64,000 nt of DNA from Bacteroidales bacterium (GTDB lineage Bacteria; Bacteroidota; Bacteroidia; Bacteroidales; UBA932), in contig JAFSVL010000080.1 of the NCBI GenBank assembly GCA_017445015.1, forward strand, positions 17,978-81,977, in the 5' to 3' direction. The notes below the pieces were generated by a model. The model was given only the letters and a program-made list of their open reading frames with translations. It searched no databases and was not told the origin of the DNA. Below, in pieces: positions 51,553 through 61,201 of the stretch (position 1 is the first letter of the stretch; the number at the start of each line of letters is the position of its first letter). A program made the position numbers and the translations under genes.

Positions 51553-52251
51553 TTACAACTGCAAAAGGCTCCGGGCCATCGTCAAATCTTCCGGAGTGGT
51601 GATTTTGATGTTGTATCGCTCGCCTTCGATATAGGTCAGCGGAATCCCGGCGGCGCGGGCCACGGAAGCGTCGTCGGTAAAGGCGGTGTCATAGGCCTGC
51701 GAATAGGCGCCGCGCAATTCTTCCGAACGGAAAATCTGCGGGGTCTGGGCGCCGAAGAGCCTGTTCCGCTCCGGCAGCGTTCCTTCCATCGCTTCGAGCT
51801 GTCCGTCCCCGTTCCTGCAGAGGAGGTGCAGGGTGTCCGTGACGGGTACGACGGGAATCACGGCGTGCGCACCGGCCTGCATCGCCGCCATCATTTCGCG
51901 GATCTTGCCCACGGAAAGGAAGGGCCTTACCCCGTCCTGGACCAATACGAAAGCCCCGTCCGGTACCGCGGCCAGCGCATTCTTGACGGAATGGAAGCGC
52001 GTCAGCCCTCCCTCGACCAGCCGCTGCGGACAGTCGAAGGCGCTGCCCAGGCACAGGTCTTTCCAGTACGGCATCCATTCGTGCGGCAATACCGTTATCA
52101 CCTCCAGCCCGGGAAGGGCCTGCAGGAAGCGCTCGATGGTCAGCCGGAGGATGGGTTTCCCGCCGATTTCAAGGAATTGCTTGGGCAGGGAAGCGCCCAT
52201 CCGGGTGCCGCTGCCGCCGGCGGTGAAAATCCCGTAAATTTTTCTTTCCAT
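51553..52251 (-). CDS. ispD: 2-C-methyl-D-erythritol 4-phosphate cytidylyltransferase
   Basis: IspD couples MEP to CTP in the non-mevalonate isoprenoid pathway. The 232-residue product shows the nucleotidyltransferase start I-F-T-A-G-G-S-G-T-R-M-G with L-P-K-Q-F-L, a central V-Q-D-G-V-R-P-F (usually H-D-x-A-R-P) and late F-T-D-D-A-S and G-E-R-Y-N-I-K-I-T-T-P-E-D-L. The TarI branch (CDP-ribitol) has similar motifs, but no teichoic-type genes are nearby. The box TAACTTTG ends 4 nt before the ATG. Confidence 0.9.
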   Translation of the reverse strand: MERKIYGIFTAGGSGTRMGASLPKQFLEIGGKPILRLTIERFLQALPGLEVITVLPHEWMPYWKDLCLGSAFDCPQRLVEGGLTRFHSVKNALAAVPDGAFVLVQDGVRPFLSVGKIREMMAAMQAGAHAVIPVVPVTDTLHLLCRNGDGQLEAMEGTLPERNRLFGAQTPQIFRSEELRGAYSQAYDTAFTDDASVARAAGIPLTYIEGERYNIKITTPEDLTMARSLLQL

Positions 52252-52255
52252 TTCG

Positions 52256-52263
52256 CAAAGTTA
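52256..52263 (-). promoter_or_regulatory. -7 box TAACTTTG for ispD
   Basis: Minus-strand box ending 4 nt before the ispD ATG at 52251, 11 bp from the divergent mreB box. Confidence 0.6.
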
Positions 52264-52274
52264 ATCATTATTGT

Positions 52275-52282
52275 TATTTTTG
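52275..52282 (+). promoter_or_regulatory. -7 box TATTTTTG for the mreB operon
   Basis: Ends 24 nt before the mreB ATG, so this operon has a short leader, unlike ispD. Confidence 0.6.
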
Positions 52283-52306
52283 CGAGAAATCATTTTGAAG
52301 CGAACT

Positions 52307-53332
52307 ATGTCTCTTTTCTCTTTTTGGCACCAGGAACTGGCCATCGACCTGGGCACCGCCAACACCGTGATTTACCAGAACGGGCAAATCGTGTTGGATG
52401 AACCCAGCATCGTCGCCGTGGACAATTCTTCCGGAAAATGCATCGCCATCGGGCAGAAGGCCAAACTCATGCATGAGAAGGTCTATCCCGGCATCCGCAC
52501 TGTCCGTCCCCTGCGCGACGGCGTCATTGCGGACTTCAATGCGGCGGAGATGATGATCCGCGGTTTCATCAGGCAGGTCAACAGCAAGCACCGCAGCCTC
52601 TTTACCCCGAATCTCAAGATCGTGGTGGGAATCCCTTCCGGCAGCACGGAAGTGGAAATCCGTGCCGTGCGTGATTCCACGGAGCACGCGGGCGGCCGCG
52701 ACGTCTATATGATTTACGAGCCGATGGCCGCGGCCCTCGGTATCGGGCTGAATGTCGAGGCGCCCCAGGGCAACATGGTCGTGGATATCGGCGGCGGTAC
52801 TGCGGAAATCGCCGTGATTTCCCTGGGCGGCATCGTCGTGCAGGAGAGCATCAAGACCGCCGGGGACGAGTTTACTTCCGATATCCAGCAGTACATGCGG
52901 CAGCAGCACAATATCAAAATCGGCGAGATTACCGCCGAAAAAATCAAGATCGCGGTGGGCGCCGTGCTGCCGGACCTCGAGGAGGAGCCGGAGCCGTACA
53001 CCATCAGCGGCCCGAACCTGATGACGGCGCACCCCGTGGAGGCGACCATCACGCATCAGGAAATCGCGCACTGCCTGGACCGTTCCATCGCCAAGATCGA
53101 AACGTCCATCATGCATGTGCTGGAAAATACCCCGCCCGAACTTTACACCGATATCGTGAGCGAAGGGATTTACCTTTCCGGCGGCGGTGCCCTGCTGCGG
53201 GGCCTTGCGAAACGCCTGACGGACAAGATCAACATCCCCTTCCATGTGGCCAACGACCCGCTGCATGCGGTGGGCCGCGGCACCTGCGAATCGCTCAAGA
53301 ATACCGACCGTTTCTCCTTCCTGATCCGTTAG
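52307..53332 (+). CDS. mreB: Rod-shape-determining actin homologue MreB
   Basis: The 341-residue actin-fold ATPase forms filaments under the inner membrane that guide lateral peptidoglycan synthesis. Phosphate loops are visible: I-D-L-G-T-A-N-T (about 13-20) and V-V-D-I-G-G-G-T-A-E-I. The adenosine segment L-S-G-G-G-A-L-L-R-G-L also fits. The N-terminal hydrophobic M-S-L-F-S-F-W may be the membrane-binding tip. The start is supported by the -7 box 24 nt upstream; a start 12 codons earlier would extend into the promoter. It is the first of five rod-system genes. Confidence 0.97.
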   Translation: MSLFSFWHQELAIDLGTANTVIYQNGQIVLDEPSIVAVDNSSGKCIAIGQKAKLMHEKVYPGIRTVRPLRDGVIADFNAAEMMIRGFIRQVNSKHRSLFTPNLKIVVGIPSGSTEVEIRAVRDSTEHAGGRDVYMIYEPMAAALGIGLNVEAPQGNMVVDIGGGTAEIAVISLGGIVVQESIKTAGDEFTSDIQQYMRQQHNIKIGEITAEKIKIAVGAVLPDLEEEPEPYTISGPNLMTAHPVEATITHQEIAHCLDRSIAKIETSIMHVLENTPPELYTDIVSEGIYLSGGGALLRGLAKRLTDKINIPFHVANDPLHAVGRGTCESLKNTDRFSFLIR

Positions 53333-53333
53333 G

Positions 53334-54164
53334 ATGACGCGAAGCAGGGAGACAGGGACCTTATTGCTGACGGCGGCAGTCTTCATTGTCATGGAGATTG
53401 CCGCTTTGGTCCTGCTTTCCCGCAGCGCCACGCTCCAGAATATCTGGATCAACCGCTTCTCCCACCGGGTGATGGCCTTCAACTGGCGGACGGGTGAAAA
53501 TGTCCGCAGCCATTTCAGGCTCCGGGAACAGAACGAACAACTGGCCGCCGAGAACTTTACGCTCCGGGAGCAGTTGCGCCGCTATCAGGAGCAGGACCGC
53601 CGGGAGGCGGAAAACGCCCATCTGGCGGCGGGAGAAGGCCGTTTTATCTACATTCCTGCGACCATCGTGAAAATGAGCCGGAACTCCCTGCACAACTATA
53701 TCATCCTGGACAAGGGATCGGACGACGGGGTACATCCCCATTCCGGCATTATTTCCGAGCAGGGTGTCGTAGGGGTGATCCAGGCGGTGGGGAAGCGCTA
53801 TTCCTATGGCCTTACGCTGATGAACAGTTTCCTGAGCGTCAGCGCCCGCGTGGGACGGGACGGGCTGGTGGCGCCCCTGGTCTGGGATGGCGTGAGTACG
53901 TACCGGGGATACCTCAAAGGCATACCGCCCCACCGGGACATTCCCGAGGGGGAGACCGTCTATACCAGCGGATTTTCTTTCGTGTTTCCGCCGGACATCC
54001 CCATCGCCGTGACGCAGGGCGTGTCCCGTGAGGACGGTGCGACGAACAGTGTAGCGGTGAATCTTCTCCAGGATTTCGCATCGCTCCGCTATGTGACCAT
54101 CGTGGAAAATCCTTCCCGTGCGGAAATCGCCGCGCTGGAGGAAGAAAAGGAGGAAGCGCCATGA
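53334..54164 (+). CDS. mreC: Rod-shape-determining protein MreC
   Basis: The 276-residue bitopic protein has one N-terminal helix (about 11-29) and a periplasmic coiled coil (about 58-105: R-L-R-E-Q-N-E-Q-L ... R-R-Y-Q-E-Q). Two beta-barrel lobes follow, with I-L-D-K-G-S-D-D-G-V and G-V-V-G-V-I-Q-A-V-G. It links MreB/MreD to PBP2 and RodA. It starts one base after the mreB stop and overlaps mreD by ATGA. Confidence 0.92.
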   Translation: MTRSRETGTLLLTAAVFIVMEIAALVLLSRSATLQNIWINRFSHRVMAFNWRTGENVRSHFRLREQNEQLAAENFTLREQLRRYQEQDRREAENAHLAAGEGRFIYIPATIVKMSRNSLHNYIILDKGSDDGVHPHSGIISEQGVVGVIQAVGKRYSYGLTLMNSFLSVSARVGRDGLVAPLVWDGVSTYRGYLKGIPPHRDIPEGETVYTSGFSFVFPPDIPIAVTQGVSREDGATNSVAVNLLQDFASLRYVTIVENPSRAEIAALEEEKEEAP

Positions 54165-54670
54165 CCGATGCCGGCTACTTCCTGCGCCTTGCGCTGCTGC
54201 TGGTGCTGCAGGTCCTCCTGCTGAATTTTTTCAATTTCTCGCAGTATCTGGTCATTTTCTTCCTGCCTGCGGCCATCCTGTGCATTCCCGTGCGCCGGGG
54301 CGGCATTTTTGCCGTAGTGACGGCTTTTGCCGCCGGCTTCCTGACCGATTTCTTCGCCGACGGGATGCTGGGCCTTACCACCTGTGCACTCGTCCCTGCC
54401 GGGTATGCGAGGACCTGGATCCTGCTGTTGATTTTCGGCGCCGATTTCTTTGATCGCGGCGAGGACCTGTCCTTCCGCCGGCTGGGCTTCTGGCCCGTGC
54501 TGTTTGCGGTTTTCCTCACGACGCTGCTCTTCATGCTCATCTATGTCTGGGCCGACGGTGCCGGCACCCGCCCCCTGTGGTTCAATGCCGTCCGCGTGCT
54601 GCTCTCGACACTGGTGAGCACGATGCTGTCGGTTTTCACCGTCAACCTGTTTTCACCTGTAAGGCAGTAG
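54161..54670 (+). CDS. mreD: Rod-shape-determining protein MreD
   Basis: The 169-residue protein has about five hydrophobic helices and little else. It is identified by size, topology and position between mreC and the PBP2 gene. MreD is an inner-membrane part of the elongasome. It lies 3 bp upstream of mrdA. Confidence 0.85.
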   Translation: MTDAGYFLRLALLLVLQVLLLNFFNFSQYLVIFFLPAAILCIPVRRGGIFAVVTAFAAGFLTDFFADGMLGLTTCALVPAGYARTWILLLIFGADFFDRGEDLSFRRLGFWPVLFAVFLTTLLFMLIYVWADGAGTRPLWFNAVRVLLSTLVSTMLSVFTVNLFSPVRQ

Positions 54671-54673
54671 GCG

Positions 54674-56506
54674 ATGACGCTCGACCGTAAAAACAAATTG
54701 CTCGTTGCCCTCTCCCTCATGATCGCCCTGCTGCTGGGGCGGATTTTCCATATCCAGATTATGGACGGGCGCTACAAAAGCGATTCCGTGCGCAATGCGA
54801 TGGTGCGGCAGTACATCGCTCCGCCGCGCGGTATCATCTATGACCGGAACGGGGAAATCCTGGTGGGCAACAAAATGACTTACGACCTGCTCGTAACGCC
54901 CAGGGAGACAGGTCCTTTCGATACGGTGGCGCTCGCGGAAGTGCTGGATACTTCCGTCAGTTTCATCACGGAACGGATGCGTTATTACGCGGCCAACCGG
55001 CGCCGCATCGGATGGCAGAGCGTCGCCCTTATCAAGCAGCTGGGGGAAATTTCCTGCCAGCGCTTCGTGGAAGAGCAGTACCGCTTTCCCGGCTTCAAGA
55101 TCGAGATGCGGACGATCCGGGACTATCCCTTCAATGCGGGCGGCAATCTGCTCGGCTATATTTCCGAAGTGAGTCCCGAATATATGGAAAAGCACCCCGG
55201 CGAATACAGGAGCGGCGATTATTATGGCAAGACGGGGCTTGAATCGGCGCGGGAAAAGGACCTGCGCGGCGAGAAGGGTTACCGTATCTATCTGAGGGAT
55301 GCGCGCAACCGGGTGCAGACGGCCTACAATGACGGAAAAGATGACAAACTCGCCGTTCCGGGCAAGGATGTCGTCACCACCATCGACGCGCATCTCCAGC
55401 AATACGGGCAGCTGCTGATGCGGGGCAAAAAGGGCAGCGTAGTCGCCATCGAGCCGCAAACCGGCGAGATTCTCGCGATGGTCTCCAGCCCCTGTATCGA
55501 TGTGGGGGTGCTTTCAGACGTGGGCAAGCACTATGCGGAAATCGCCCGCAATCCCGGGAAGCCGATGTTCAACCGCACGGTGATGGCCTCCTATCCGCCC
55601 GGCTCGGTGTTCAAGATCGTGAACGGGCTGATCGGACTTCAGGAAGGGGTGCTCCGGCCGAATTACCACTATTCCTGCGCGCAAGGGTACATGTATTCCT
55701 CCGGACATGTCCTGGGCTGTCACGGGCATCCCTCTCCGCTCGGTTTCGACGATGCCATCATGATGTCCTGCAATGCCTATTTCTGCCATGTGCTGAAAAA
55801 TGTGCTCGAAAATCCCCGCTACGATTCCCTTTCGACGGCCTTTACGGCATGGCGGCAGTATGTGATGAGCTTCGGATTCGGTCAGAAACTGGGCAGCGAC
55901 TTCCCGGCGGAACTCGGCGGAAACATCCCTTCCGCAGCCTTCTACAACCGCAGGTACGGCCGGGGGCACTGGCGCTTCCCGACCATTGTATCGCTCTCCA
56001 TCGGCCAGGGCGAAATCGGTGCCACGCCCTTGCAGATTGCCAATCTTGCGGCAATCCTGGCCAATCGCGGATGGTACCGGATTCCGCACATCGTCAAGGA
56101 TTCGGAGGAAATTTCCATCGATCCGAAATACCATGAGCGGCACTACACGCTCGTGGACACCCTGCAATTCCAAAAGGTGATTTACGGTATGTGGAAGGCG
56201 GTCAATGCCGGCTATGGCTCCGGGGCGACGGCCACGCGCGGGAGCGTGCCGGGCCTGGACATCTGCGGCAAGACGGGGACGGCGCAGAACCCCCACGGCG
56301 ACGACCATTCGGTCTTTATCTGCTTCGCGCCCCGGGATAACCCGCGCATCGCCGTGGCCGCCTATGTGGAGAATGCCGGCGCAGGCGGCTTGACGGCCTG
56401 CCCCATAGCCTCGCTGATGGTTGAAAAATACCTGAACGGGAACATCCGCCCGGACCGGAAGAATCTGGAACAGGATATGATAAGCAAACGACTTACCCGA
56501 TATTGA
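54674..56506 (+). CDS. mrdA: Penicillin-binding protein 2 (elongasome transpeptidase)
   Basis: The 610-residue class-B PBP has one N-terminal helix (about 9-25), a dimerisation/pedestal domain with P-P-R-G-I-I-Y-D-R-N-G, and a transpeptidase domain. Active-site motifs: S-V-F-K with Ser311, S-C-N (in M-M-S-C-N-A-Y) and K-T-G-T-A. It crosslinks peptidoglycan in lateral growth with RodA, encoded directly downstream. Length and order match Bacteroidetes PBP2. Confidence 0.96.
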   Translation: MTLDRKNKLLVALSLMIALLLGRIFHIQIMDGRYKSDSVRNAMVRQYIAPPRGIIYDRNGEILVGNKMTYDLLVTPRETGPFDTVALAEVLDTSVSFITERMRYYAANRRRIGWQSVALIKQLGEISCQRFVEEQYRFPGFKIEMRTIRDYPFNAGGNLLGYISEVSPEYMEKHPGEYRSGDYYGKTGLESAREKDLRGEKGYRIYLRDARNRVQTAYNDGKDDKLAVPGKDVVTTIDAHLQQYGQLLMRGKKGSVVAIEPQTGEILAMVSSPCIDVGVLSDVGKHYAEIARNPGKPMFNRTVMASYPPGSVFKIVNGLIGLQEGVLRPNYHYSCAQGYMYSSGHVLGCHGHPSPLGFDDAIMMSCNAYFCHVLKNVLENPRYDSLSTAFTAWRQYVMSFGFGQKLGSDFPAELGGNIPSAAFYNRRYGRGHWRFPTIVSLSIGQGEIGATPLQIANLAAILANRGWYRIPHIVKDSEEISIDPKYHERHYTLVDTLQFQKVIYGMWKAVNAGYGSGATATRGSVPGLDICGKTGTAQNPHGDDHSVFICFAPRDNPRIAVAAYVENAGAGGLTACPIASLMVEKYLNGNIRPDRKNLEQDMISKRLTRY

Positions 56507-56510
56507 GAAG

Positions 56511-57800
56511 ATGACGCAAACTCTGGACAGGGGACTCAGAAAGACCGTCGACTGGTCGCTGGTGGGGTGCTGGCTGCTGCTGGTGCTCATCGGCTGGATA
56601 AACATCTACGCATCGATCCAATCGTCGGAACCGGCTTCGATATTCGACCTTCGTTATCGTTGCGGAATGCAGTTCCTGTGGATCATCGTCGCCCTGGCCA
56701 TGGGCATGGTGGTGCTTTTTGCCGTGAACCCGCGCCTGTGGGAAGTGATTTCTTCGCCCGCCTACCTGCTGGTGCTGGTGCTGCTGGTGGCGGTGATTTT
56801 CCTGGGGACCGAGCATAAGGGCTCCCGTTCCTGGTTTTCCCTCGGCAGCCTGAGTTTCCAGCCTGCCGAAATCTCCAAAATTACCACCTCGCTGCTGCTG
56901 GCGATGGTGATGAGTCAGGCGGGATTCCGCCTTTCCGTGCACCGGAACCTGCTTCGCGCCGCCTTGATTATTGGCATTCCGGCCCTGATTATCGTGCTGG
57001 AAAGGGAGACTGGGACGGCCCTTGTCTATGCGGGCTTCCTTATCGCCCTGTACCGGGAGGGGATGTCCGGATGGTACCTGTTTTTCCTGGGGATGGCCGT
57101 CGTCCTTTTTGTGCTGACGCTCGCCGCTCCGGCCTGGGTGCCTTTTGCGCTGATTGCCGCCTTCCTGCTGCCCTATCTGTTCTTTTATGTGCGTCCCATC
57201 CGCCATATGCGTCTTCGCCGCCGCTATCTGCTCCGTTCGCTGGTGGCCGCCGTCGCGGGTGTCGTCATGGTCTTTTCGACCGAAATCGTCTTCCACCGCC
57301 TGCTGCGGGATTACCAGCGCAACCGTATCGAAGTGGTGCTCGGGCTGAAGGACGACCCTGCGGGAGCGGGGTATAACGTGCGCCAGTCGATGATCGCCAT
57401 CGGCTCCGGCGGGCTGTTCGGTAAAGGTTTCCTGCGCGGCACGCAGACGGCATACGGCTTTGTTCCGGAGCAGACGACGGACTTTATCTTCTGCACCGTG
57501 GGGGAGGAGTGGGGCTTTGCCGGCTGTCTGGTTGTCCTGCTGCTCTATGCGTTTCTGATCGGCCGTATCATCGTCGATGCGGATGCGAGCCGCGAGGCCT
57601 TTACGCGCATCTACGGTTATTGCGTGGCGGGCCTGCTCGCGATGCACCTGCTCATCAATGTAGGCATGACCGTGGGGCTGGTCCCCGTCATCGGCATCAC
57701 CCTTCCGCTGATGAGTTACGGAGGGTCTTCGCTGCTGGCCTTCACGCTCATGATTTTCATTTTCATCGCCCTGCACAGGCAGGAAAAGAAATATTTTTAG
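56511..57800 (+). CDS. rodA: SEDS peptidoglycan glycosyltransferase RodA
   Basis: The 429-residue polytopic protein has about ten helices. SEDS marks are seen: F-Q-P-A-E-I-S-K near the middle, L-E-R-E-T-G-T-A-L-V-Y (usually Q-P-D-x-G-T), A-I-G-S-G-G-L-F-G-K-G-F and T-D-F-I-F-C-T-V-G-E-E-W-G-F. The usual catalytic Asp region reads E-R-E-T-G-T, a common variant in Bacteroidetes. The enzyme polymerises lipid II with PBP2. It is the last gene of the rod cluster. Confidence 0.95.
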   Translation: MTQTLDRGLRKTVDWSLVGCWLLLVLIGWINIYASIQSSEPASIFDLRYRCGMQFLWIIVALAMGMVVLFAVNPRLWEVISSPAYLLVLVLLVAVIFLGTEHKGSRSWFSLGSLSFQPAEISKITTSLLLAMVMSQAGFRLSVHRNLLRAALIIGIPALIIVLERETGTALVYAGFLIALYREGMSGWYLFFLGMAVVLFVLTLAAPAWVPFALIAAFLLPYLFFYVRPIRHMRLRRRYLLRSLVAAVAGVVMVFSTEIVFHRLLRDYQRNRIEVVLGLKDDPAGAGYNVRQSMIAIGSGGLFGKGFLRGTQTAYGFVPEQTTDFIFCTVGEEWGFAGCLVVLLLYAFLIGRIIVDADASREAFTRIYGYCVAGLLAMHLLINVGMTVGLVPVIGITLPLMSYGGSSLLAFTLMIFIFIALHRQEKKYF

Positions 57801-57828
57801 GGATGTTGAAAATCTCTGATTTTAGTGT

Positions 57829-57836
57829 TATTTTTG
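57829..57836 (+). promoter_or_regulatory. -7 box TATTTTTG with -33 TTG, for the Oar-like receptor gene
   Basis: TTG at 57806-57808 and a 20-bp spacer. The box ends 44 nt before the ATG at 57881, the longest well-supported leader in the window. Confidence 0.7.
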
Positions 57837-57880
57837 CAGCGTATAACGAACGATAAAACAGTTCAATCTAAAAAACCTTT

Positions 57881-60800
57881 ATGAAAAAATTCTTCAAGTT
57901 CCTGTTGTCGTGTGCAGCGGCAGCAGCTTTTGTCGTGTCCGCCTACGCGCAGGTCACGACATCGGCGCTTTCCGGTAAGGTTGCCGACGAAAAGGGCGAA
58001 CCCCTTCCGGGGGCGGCCGTCATCGCCGTCCATACGCCCTCCGGCTCCCAGTACTTTGCTGTGGCCAATGAAGAAGGCCGTTACAACATCCAGGGCATGC
58101 GTCCCGGCGGTCCTTACGAGGTAACTTTCTCCCTCATCGGCAATCAGACCGTCCTGGTGAAGGATATGACCCTGCTTCTGGGTGAAACCACCCAGCAGAA
58201 TGCCATCCTCGCCACCGCGACGCAGAAACTCGACGAGGTGGTCGTCGTCGCTTCCACCACGAAATTCTCTTCCGAGAAGACCGGCGCGGCGACCAACATC
58301 TCCCAGCAGATGATGCAAGACCTGCCGACGGTCAGCCGTTCCATCACCGATATCGCGAAACTCTCGCCCTATTCTTCCGGCGGGATGGGATTCGCCGGTG
58401 CCGACAGCCGTACCGCCAATTTCACCATCGACGGCGCGAATTTCAACAATAACTTCGGTCTGACCGGCAATCTCCCCGGTGGCGGAAACCCCGTTTCCAT
58501 GGATGCCATTGAAGAAATCCAGGTTGTCGTCGCTCCCTTCGACGTCCGCCAGACAAACTTCATCGGCGGCGGCGTGAACGCCATCACCAAGTCCGGTACC
58601 AACAAGTTCAAGGCTTCGGCCTATATGTACTACTATGACCTGAACACGCACGGAAAGAAGGCCCTTGGCGAGAAGGCCTCCGGCATTCCTGAGGAATACG
58701 GCCGCCAGCAGTACGGCGTTACCGTGGGCGGGCCCATCATCAAGGACAAACTCTTCTTCTTCGTGAGCGGCGAGTACACGACTTCTCCCTCCACGATGAA
58801 CAACTGGCGGCCCTCGGAAGACGGTGTGGCCGACAAGGCCAACTTTATTTCCCGTACCAAAATTGAAGATATGCAGGAGGTGAAGCGGCTTCTCCAGGAG
58901 CGCTACGGCTATGATGCGGGTTCCTATTCCAGCTATCCTGCCACTTCCACCAACATCAAGGCCCTGGCCCGCATCGACTGGAACATCACCCGGGACCACC
59001 GCCTTGCCCTGCGTTACAATTTCACGCAGAATAAGTACTATACCGGCACCAACGGAACGTCATCGAATGCCGCGGTGCGCCCCGCGGATGGATTCAATCG
59101 TCTTTCCGAGTACGGCATGGCCTTCAGCAATGCCTGCTACAATACGCAGAACAACGTCCATTCCGCATCGCTGAGCCTCAACAGCCGCATCGGCGACAGG
59201 GCGCACAACCAGCTGCTCGCCACGTACACCTATTCCGCCGATGTGCGCGGAAGCGATTCCGCGGAATTCCCGTTCATCGATATCTTGTACGGCCCGGATG
59301 TGCAGAATGGCGTCATTTCTCCTTACATCTCCGCCGGTTACGAACTGTTCACCTGGAACAACGGTGTCAAGAACCAGACCATCATCGTCAAGGACGAATT
59401 CACCTACGATATCGGCAACCATCATCTGCTCGCCGGTCTGAGTTACGAAAACCAGTTCGCGAATAACTCCTACATGCGAAACGGTACCGGTTATTACCGC
59501 TACAAGAGCCTGCAGGATTTCATCGACGAGGCCGCGCCCGAGACCGTGGCCCTGACCTACGGTTACCTCAATAACGCCGATCCTGCCAACCCTACCGCGC
59601 AGGTTACCTTCAACCAGTTCGGGCTCTATCTGCAGGACGACTGGAACATCTCCACCCGCTTCAAGCTCAACTACGGTGTCCGTCTTGACGTTCTCGCCTT
59701 CGACAGCAAGGACATCATGACCAACAACGCCATCAAGGCCGTCGATTTCGGCGGAAGGCATATCGACACCGGCGTATGGCCCAAGCCCCAGCTCATCACC
59801 TCGCCCCGCGTGGGCTTCATCTGGGACGTGTTCGGCGACAAGAGCCTGAAGGTCCGCGGCGGCGTCGGCCTCTTTACCGGCCGTCTGCCCCTGGTGTATT
59901 TTACCAACATGCCGACCAATGCCCAGATGGTGCAGAAGGTGGGTTCCATCACCACGCAGTGGAAGGGTAATGTGGGCACGCCCGACCCTCTCCTTGCAAA
60001 TTTCGCCGGTCCCATGATTACGGACAAGGCCGCCCTGCGCAACAGGCTCAACGAACTCGACCCTGCCACCTTCCCTCTGGAGATTTCTCCGGAAAAAGGG
60101 ACGATTGACAAGATCAACGGCGTCGATCCCAACTTCCGCATGCCGCTGGTCGGAAAGGCGGCCCTCGGTATCGACTATCAGCTGCCCGTTTCCTTCCCCT
60201 TCACCCTTTCCGCGGAAGGCACCTTTACCAAGACCATCCACGGCGTCCGCCTGAGCAACTATAACATCAAGGATGCCGATGGTTGGGACCGCCTTCCCGG
60301 TGCGGACAACCGCCTCATCTATCCTTCCGATTACAAGTACACCAAGTATGACGCTTTCGTGCTGACCAACACCAATCAGGGTTGGGGTTATACCGCCAAC
60401 GTTTCCATGAATATGCGGCCCATCCCGAGCCTCGGCATCATGGCGTCCTACACCCGCACCGAGTCCAAGGAAATCACCGGCATGCCCGGCTCCGACGCGA
60501 CCTCCGCCTTCACGTCGCTTTATACCGTGAACGGGCCTCAGTTCGCTACGCTTCAGCGTTCCAATTATGTGATTCCCGACCGTCTCATTGCTTCCGTGAC
60601 CTGGAACCAGAAATGGTCCCTCGAAGGGTTCGACACCCACATCTCCCTGATGTATGAAGGACGTTCTTCCAACGGATACAGTTTCCTCTATGACAGCGAT
60701 ATCAACGGCGACGGCTCCGGATATGACCTGATCTACATTCCCAGGACGCCGGACGAGATCCAGTTCGCCTCCGTTGACGACCAGCGCAAGTTCTGGGCCT

Positions 60801-61183
60801 TCGTACAGCAGGACCCTTATCTGCGCAGCCACAAGGGACAGTATGCCGAGGCATACAGCGCCTATACGCCCTGGACGCATCAGATCGACCTGCGTGTCGC
60901 CCAGGATGTGGGTGTCCGCTGGGGCAGGCAGATGCATAAGCTCCAGTTCAGCGTTGACCTGCTCAACGTCGCGAACCTCCTGAACAGCAACTGGGGAACC
61001 GGTTACTACCTTGACTGCAACAGCGGAAAGATTCTCCATTGTACCAATGTGGACCAGCTCAGCAAGGATGTCGCTCCTGTATATACCTACTCCGGCGGCG
61101 ACGCGGGACACACCTTCGCCCGCAGCAAGGAGTTCGGCCGGTGCTGGATGCTCCAGTTCGGCGTACGCTATCTGTTCAACTAA
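57881..61183 (+). CDS. Oar-like TonB-dependent receptor with carboxypeptidase-regulatory domain
   Basis: The 1100-residue product has a signal peptide (about 1-23, S-A-Y-A-Q) and a carboxypeptidase-regulatory-like domain (about 28-105). It contains a TonB-box-like L-D-E-V-V-V-V and a plug (about 130-235) with N-F-T-I-D-G-A-N-F-N-N and G-G-V-N-A-I-T-K-S-G-T-N. A very large barrel ends G-V-R-Y-L-F-N. These are Oar/OmpA-related TonB receptor traits. The ligand is unknown. It has its own promoter and is followed after 18 bp by a lipoprotein gene, suggesting a receptor-lipoprotein pair without a SusD. Confidence 0.92.
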   Translation: MKKFFKFLLSCAAAAAFVVSAYAQVTTSALSGKVADEKGEPLPGAAVIAVHTPSGSQYFAVANEEGRYNIQGMRPGGPYEVTFSLIGNQTVLVKDMTLLLGETTQQNAILATATQKLDEVVVVASTTKFSSEKTGAATNISQQMMQDLPTVSRSITDIAKLSPYSSGGMGFAGADSRTANFTIDGANFNNNFGLTGNLPGGGNPVSMDAIEEIQVVVAPFDVRQTNFIGGGVNAITKSGTNKFKASAYMYYYDLNTHGKKALGEKASGIPEEYGRQQYGVTVGGPIIKDKLFFFVSGEYTTSPSTMNNWRPSEDGVADKANFISRTKIEDMQEVKRLLQERYGYDAGSYSSYPATSTNIKALARIDWNITRDHRLALRYNFTQNKYYTGTNGTSSNAAVRPADGFNRLSEYGMAFSNACYNTQNNVHSASLSLNSRIGDRAHNQLLATYTYSADVRGSDSAEFPFIDILYGPDVQNGVISPYISAGYELFTWNNGVKNQTIIVKDEFTYDIGNHHLLAGLSYENQFANNSYMRNGTGYYRYKSLQDFIDEAAPETVALTYGYLNNADPANPTAQVTFNQFGLYLQDDWNISTRFKLNYGVRLDVLAFDSKDIMTNNAIKAVDFGGRHIDTGVWPKPQLITSPRVGFIWDVFGDKSLKVRGGVGLFTGRLPLVYFTNMPTNAQMVQKVGSITTQWKGNVGTPDPLLANFAGPMITDKAALRNRLNELDPATFPLEISPEKGTIDKINGVDPNFRMPLVGKAALGIDYQLPVSFPFTLSAEGTFTKTIHGVRLSNYNIKDADGWDRLPGADNRLIYPSDYKYTKYDAFVLTNTNQGWGYTANVSMNMRPIPSLGIMASYTRTESKEITGMPGSDATSAFTSLYTVNGPQFATLQRSNYVIPDRLIASVTWNQKWSLEGFDTHISLMYEGRSSNGYSFLYDSDINGDGSGYDLIYIPRTPDEIQFASVDDQRKFWAFVQQDPYLRSHKGQYAEAYSAYTPWTHQIDLRVAQDVGVRWGRQMHKLQFSVDLLNVANLLNSNWGTGYYLDCNSGKILHCTNVDQLSKDVAPVYTYSGGDAGHTFARSKEFGRCWMLQFGVRYLFN

Positions 61184-61201
61184 TCAGGACAAGCAAAAAT
61201 T

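Noticed and set aside
56493-57776. 427-codon open frame antisense to rodA
   Set aside because: Q/H/D-rich composition characteristic of the reverse of a membrane-protein gene.
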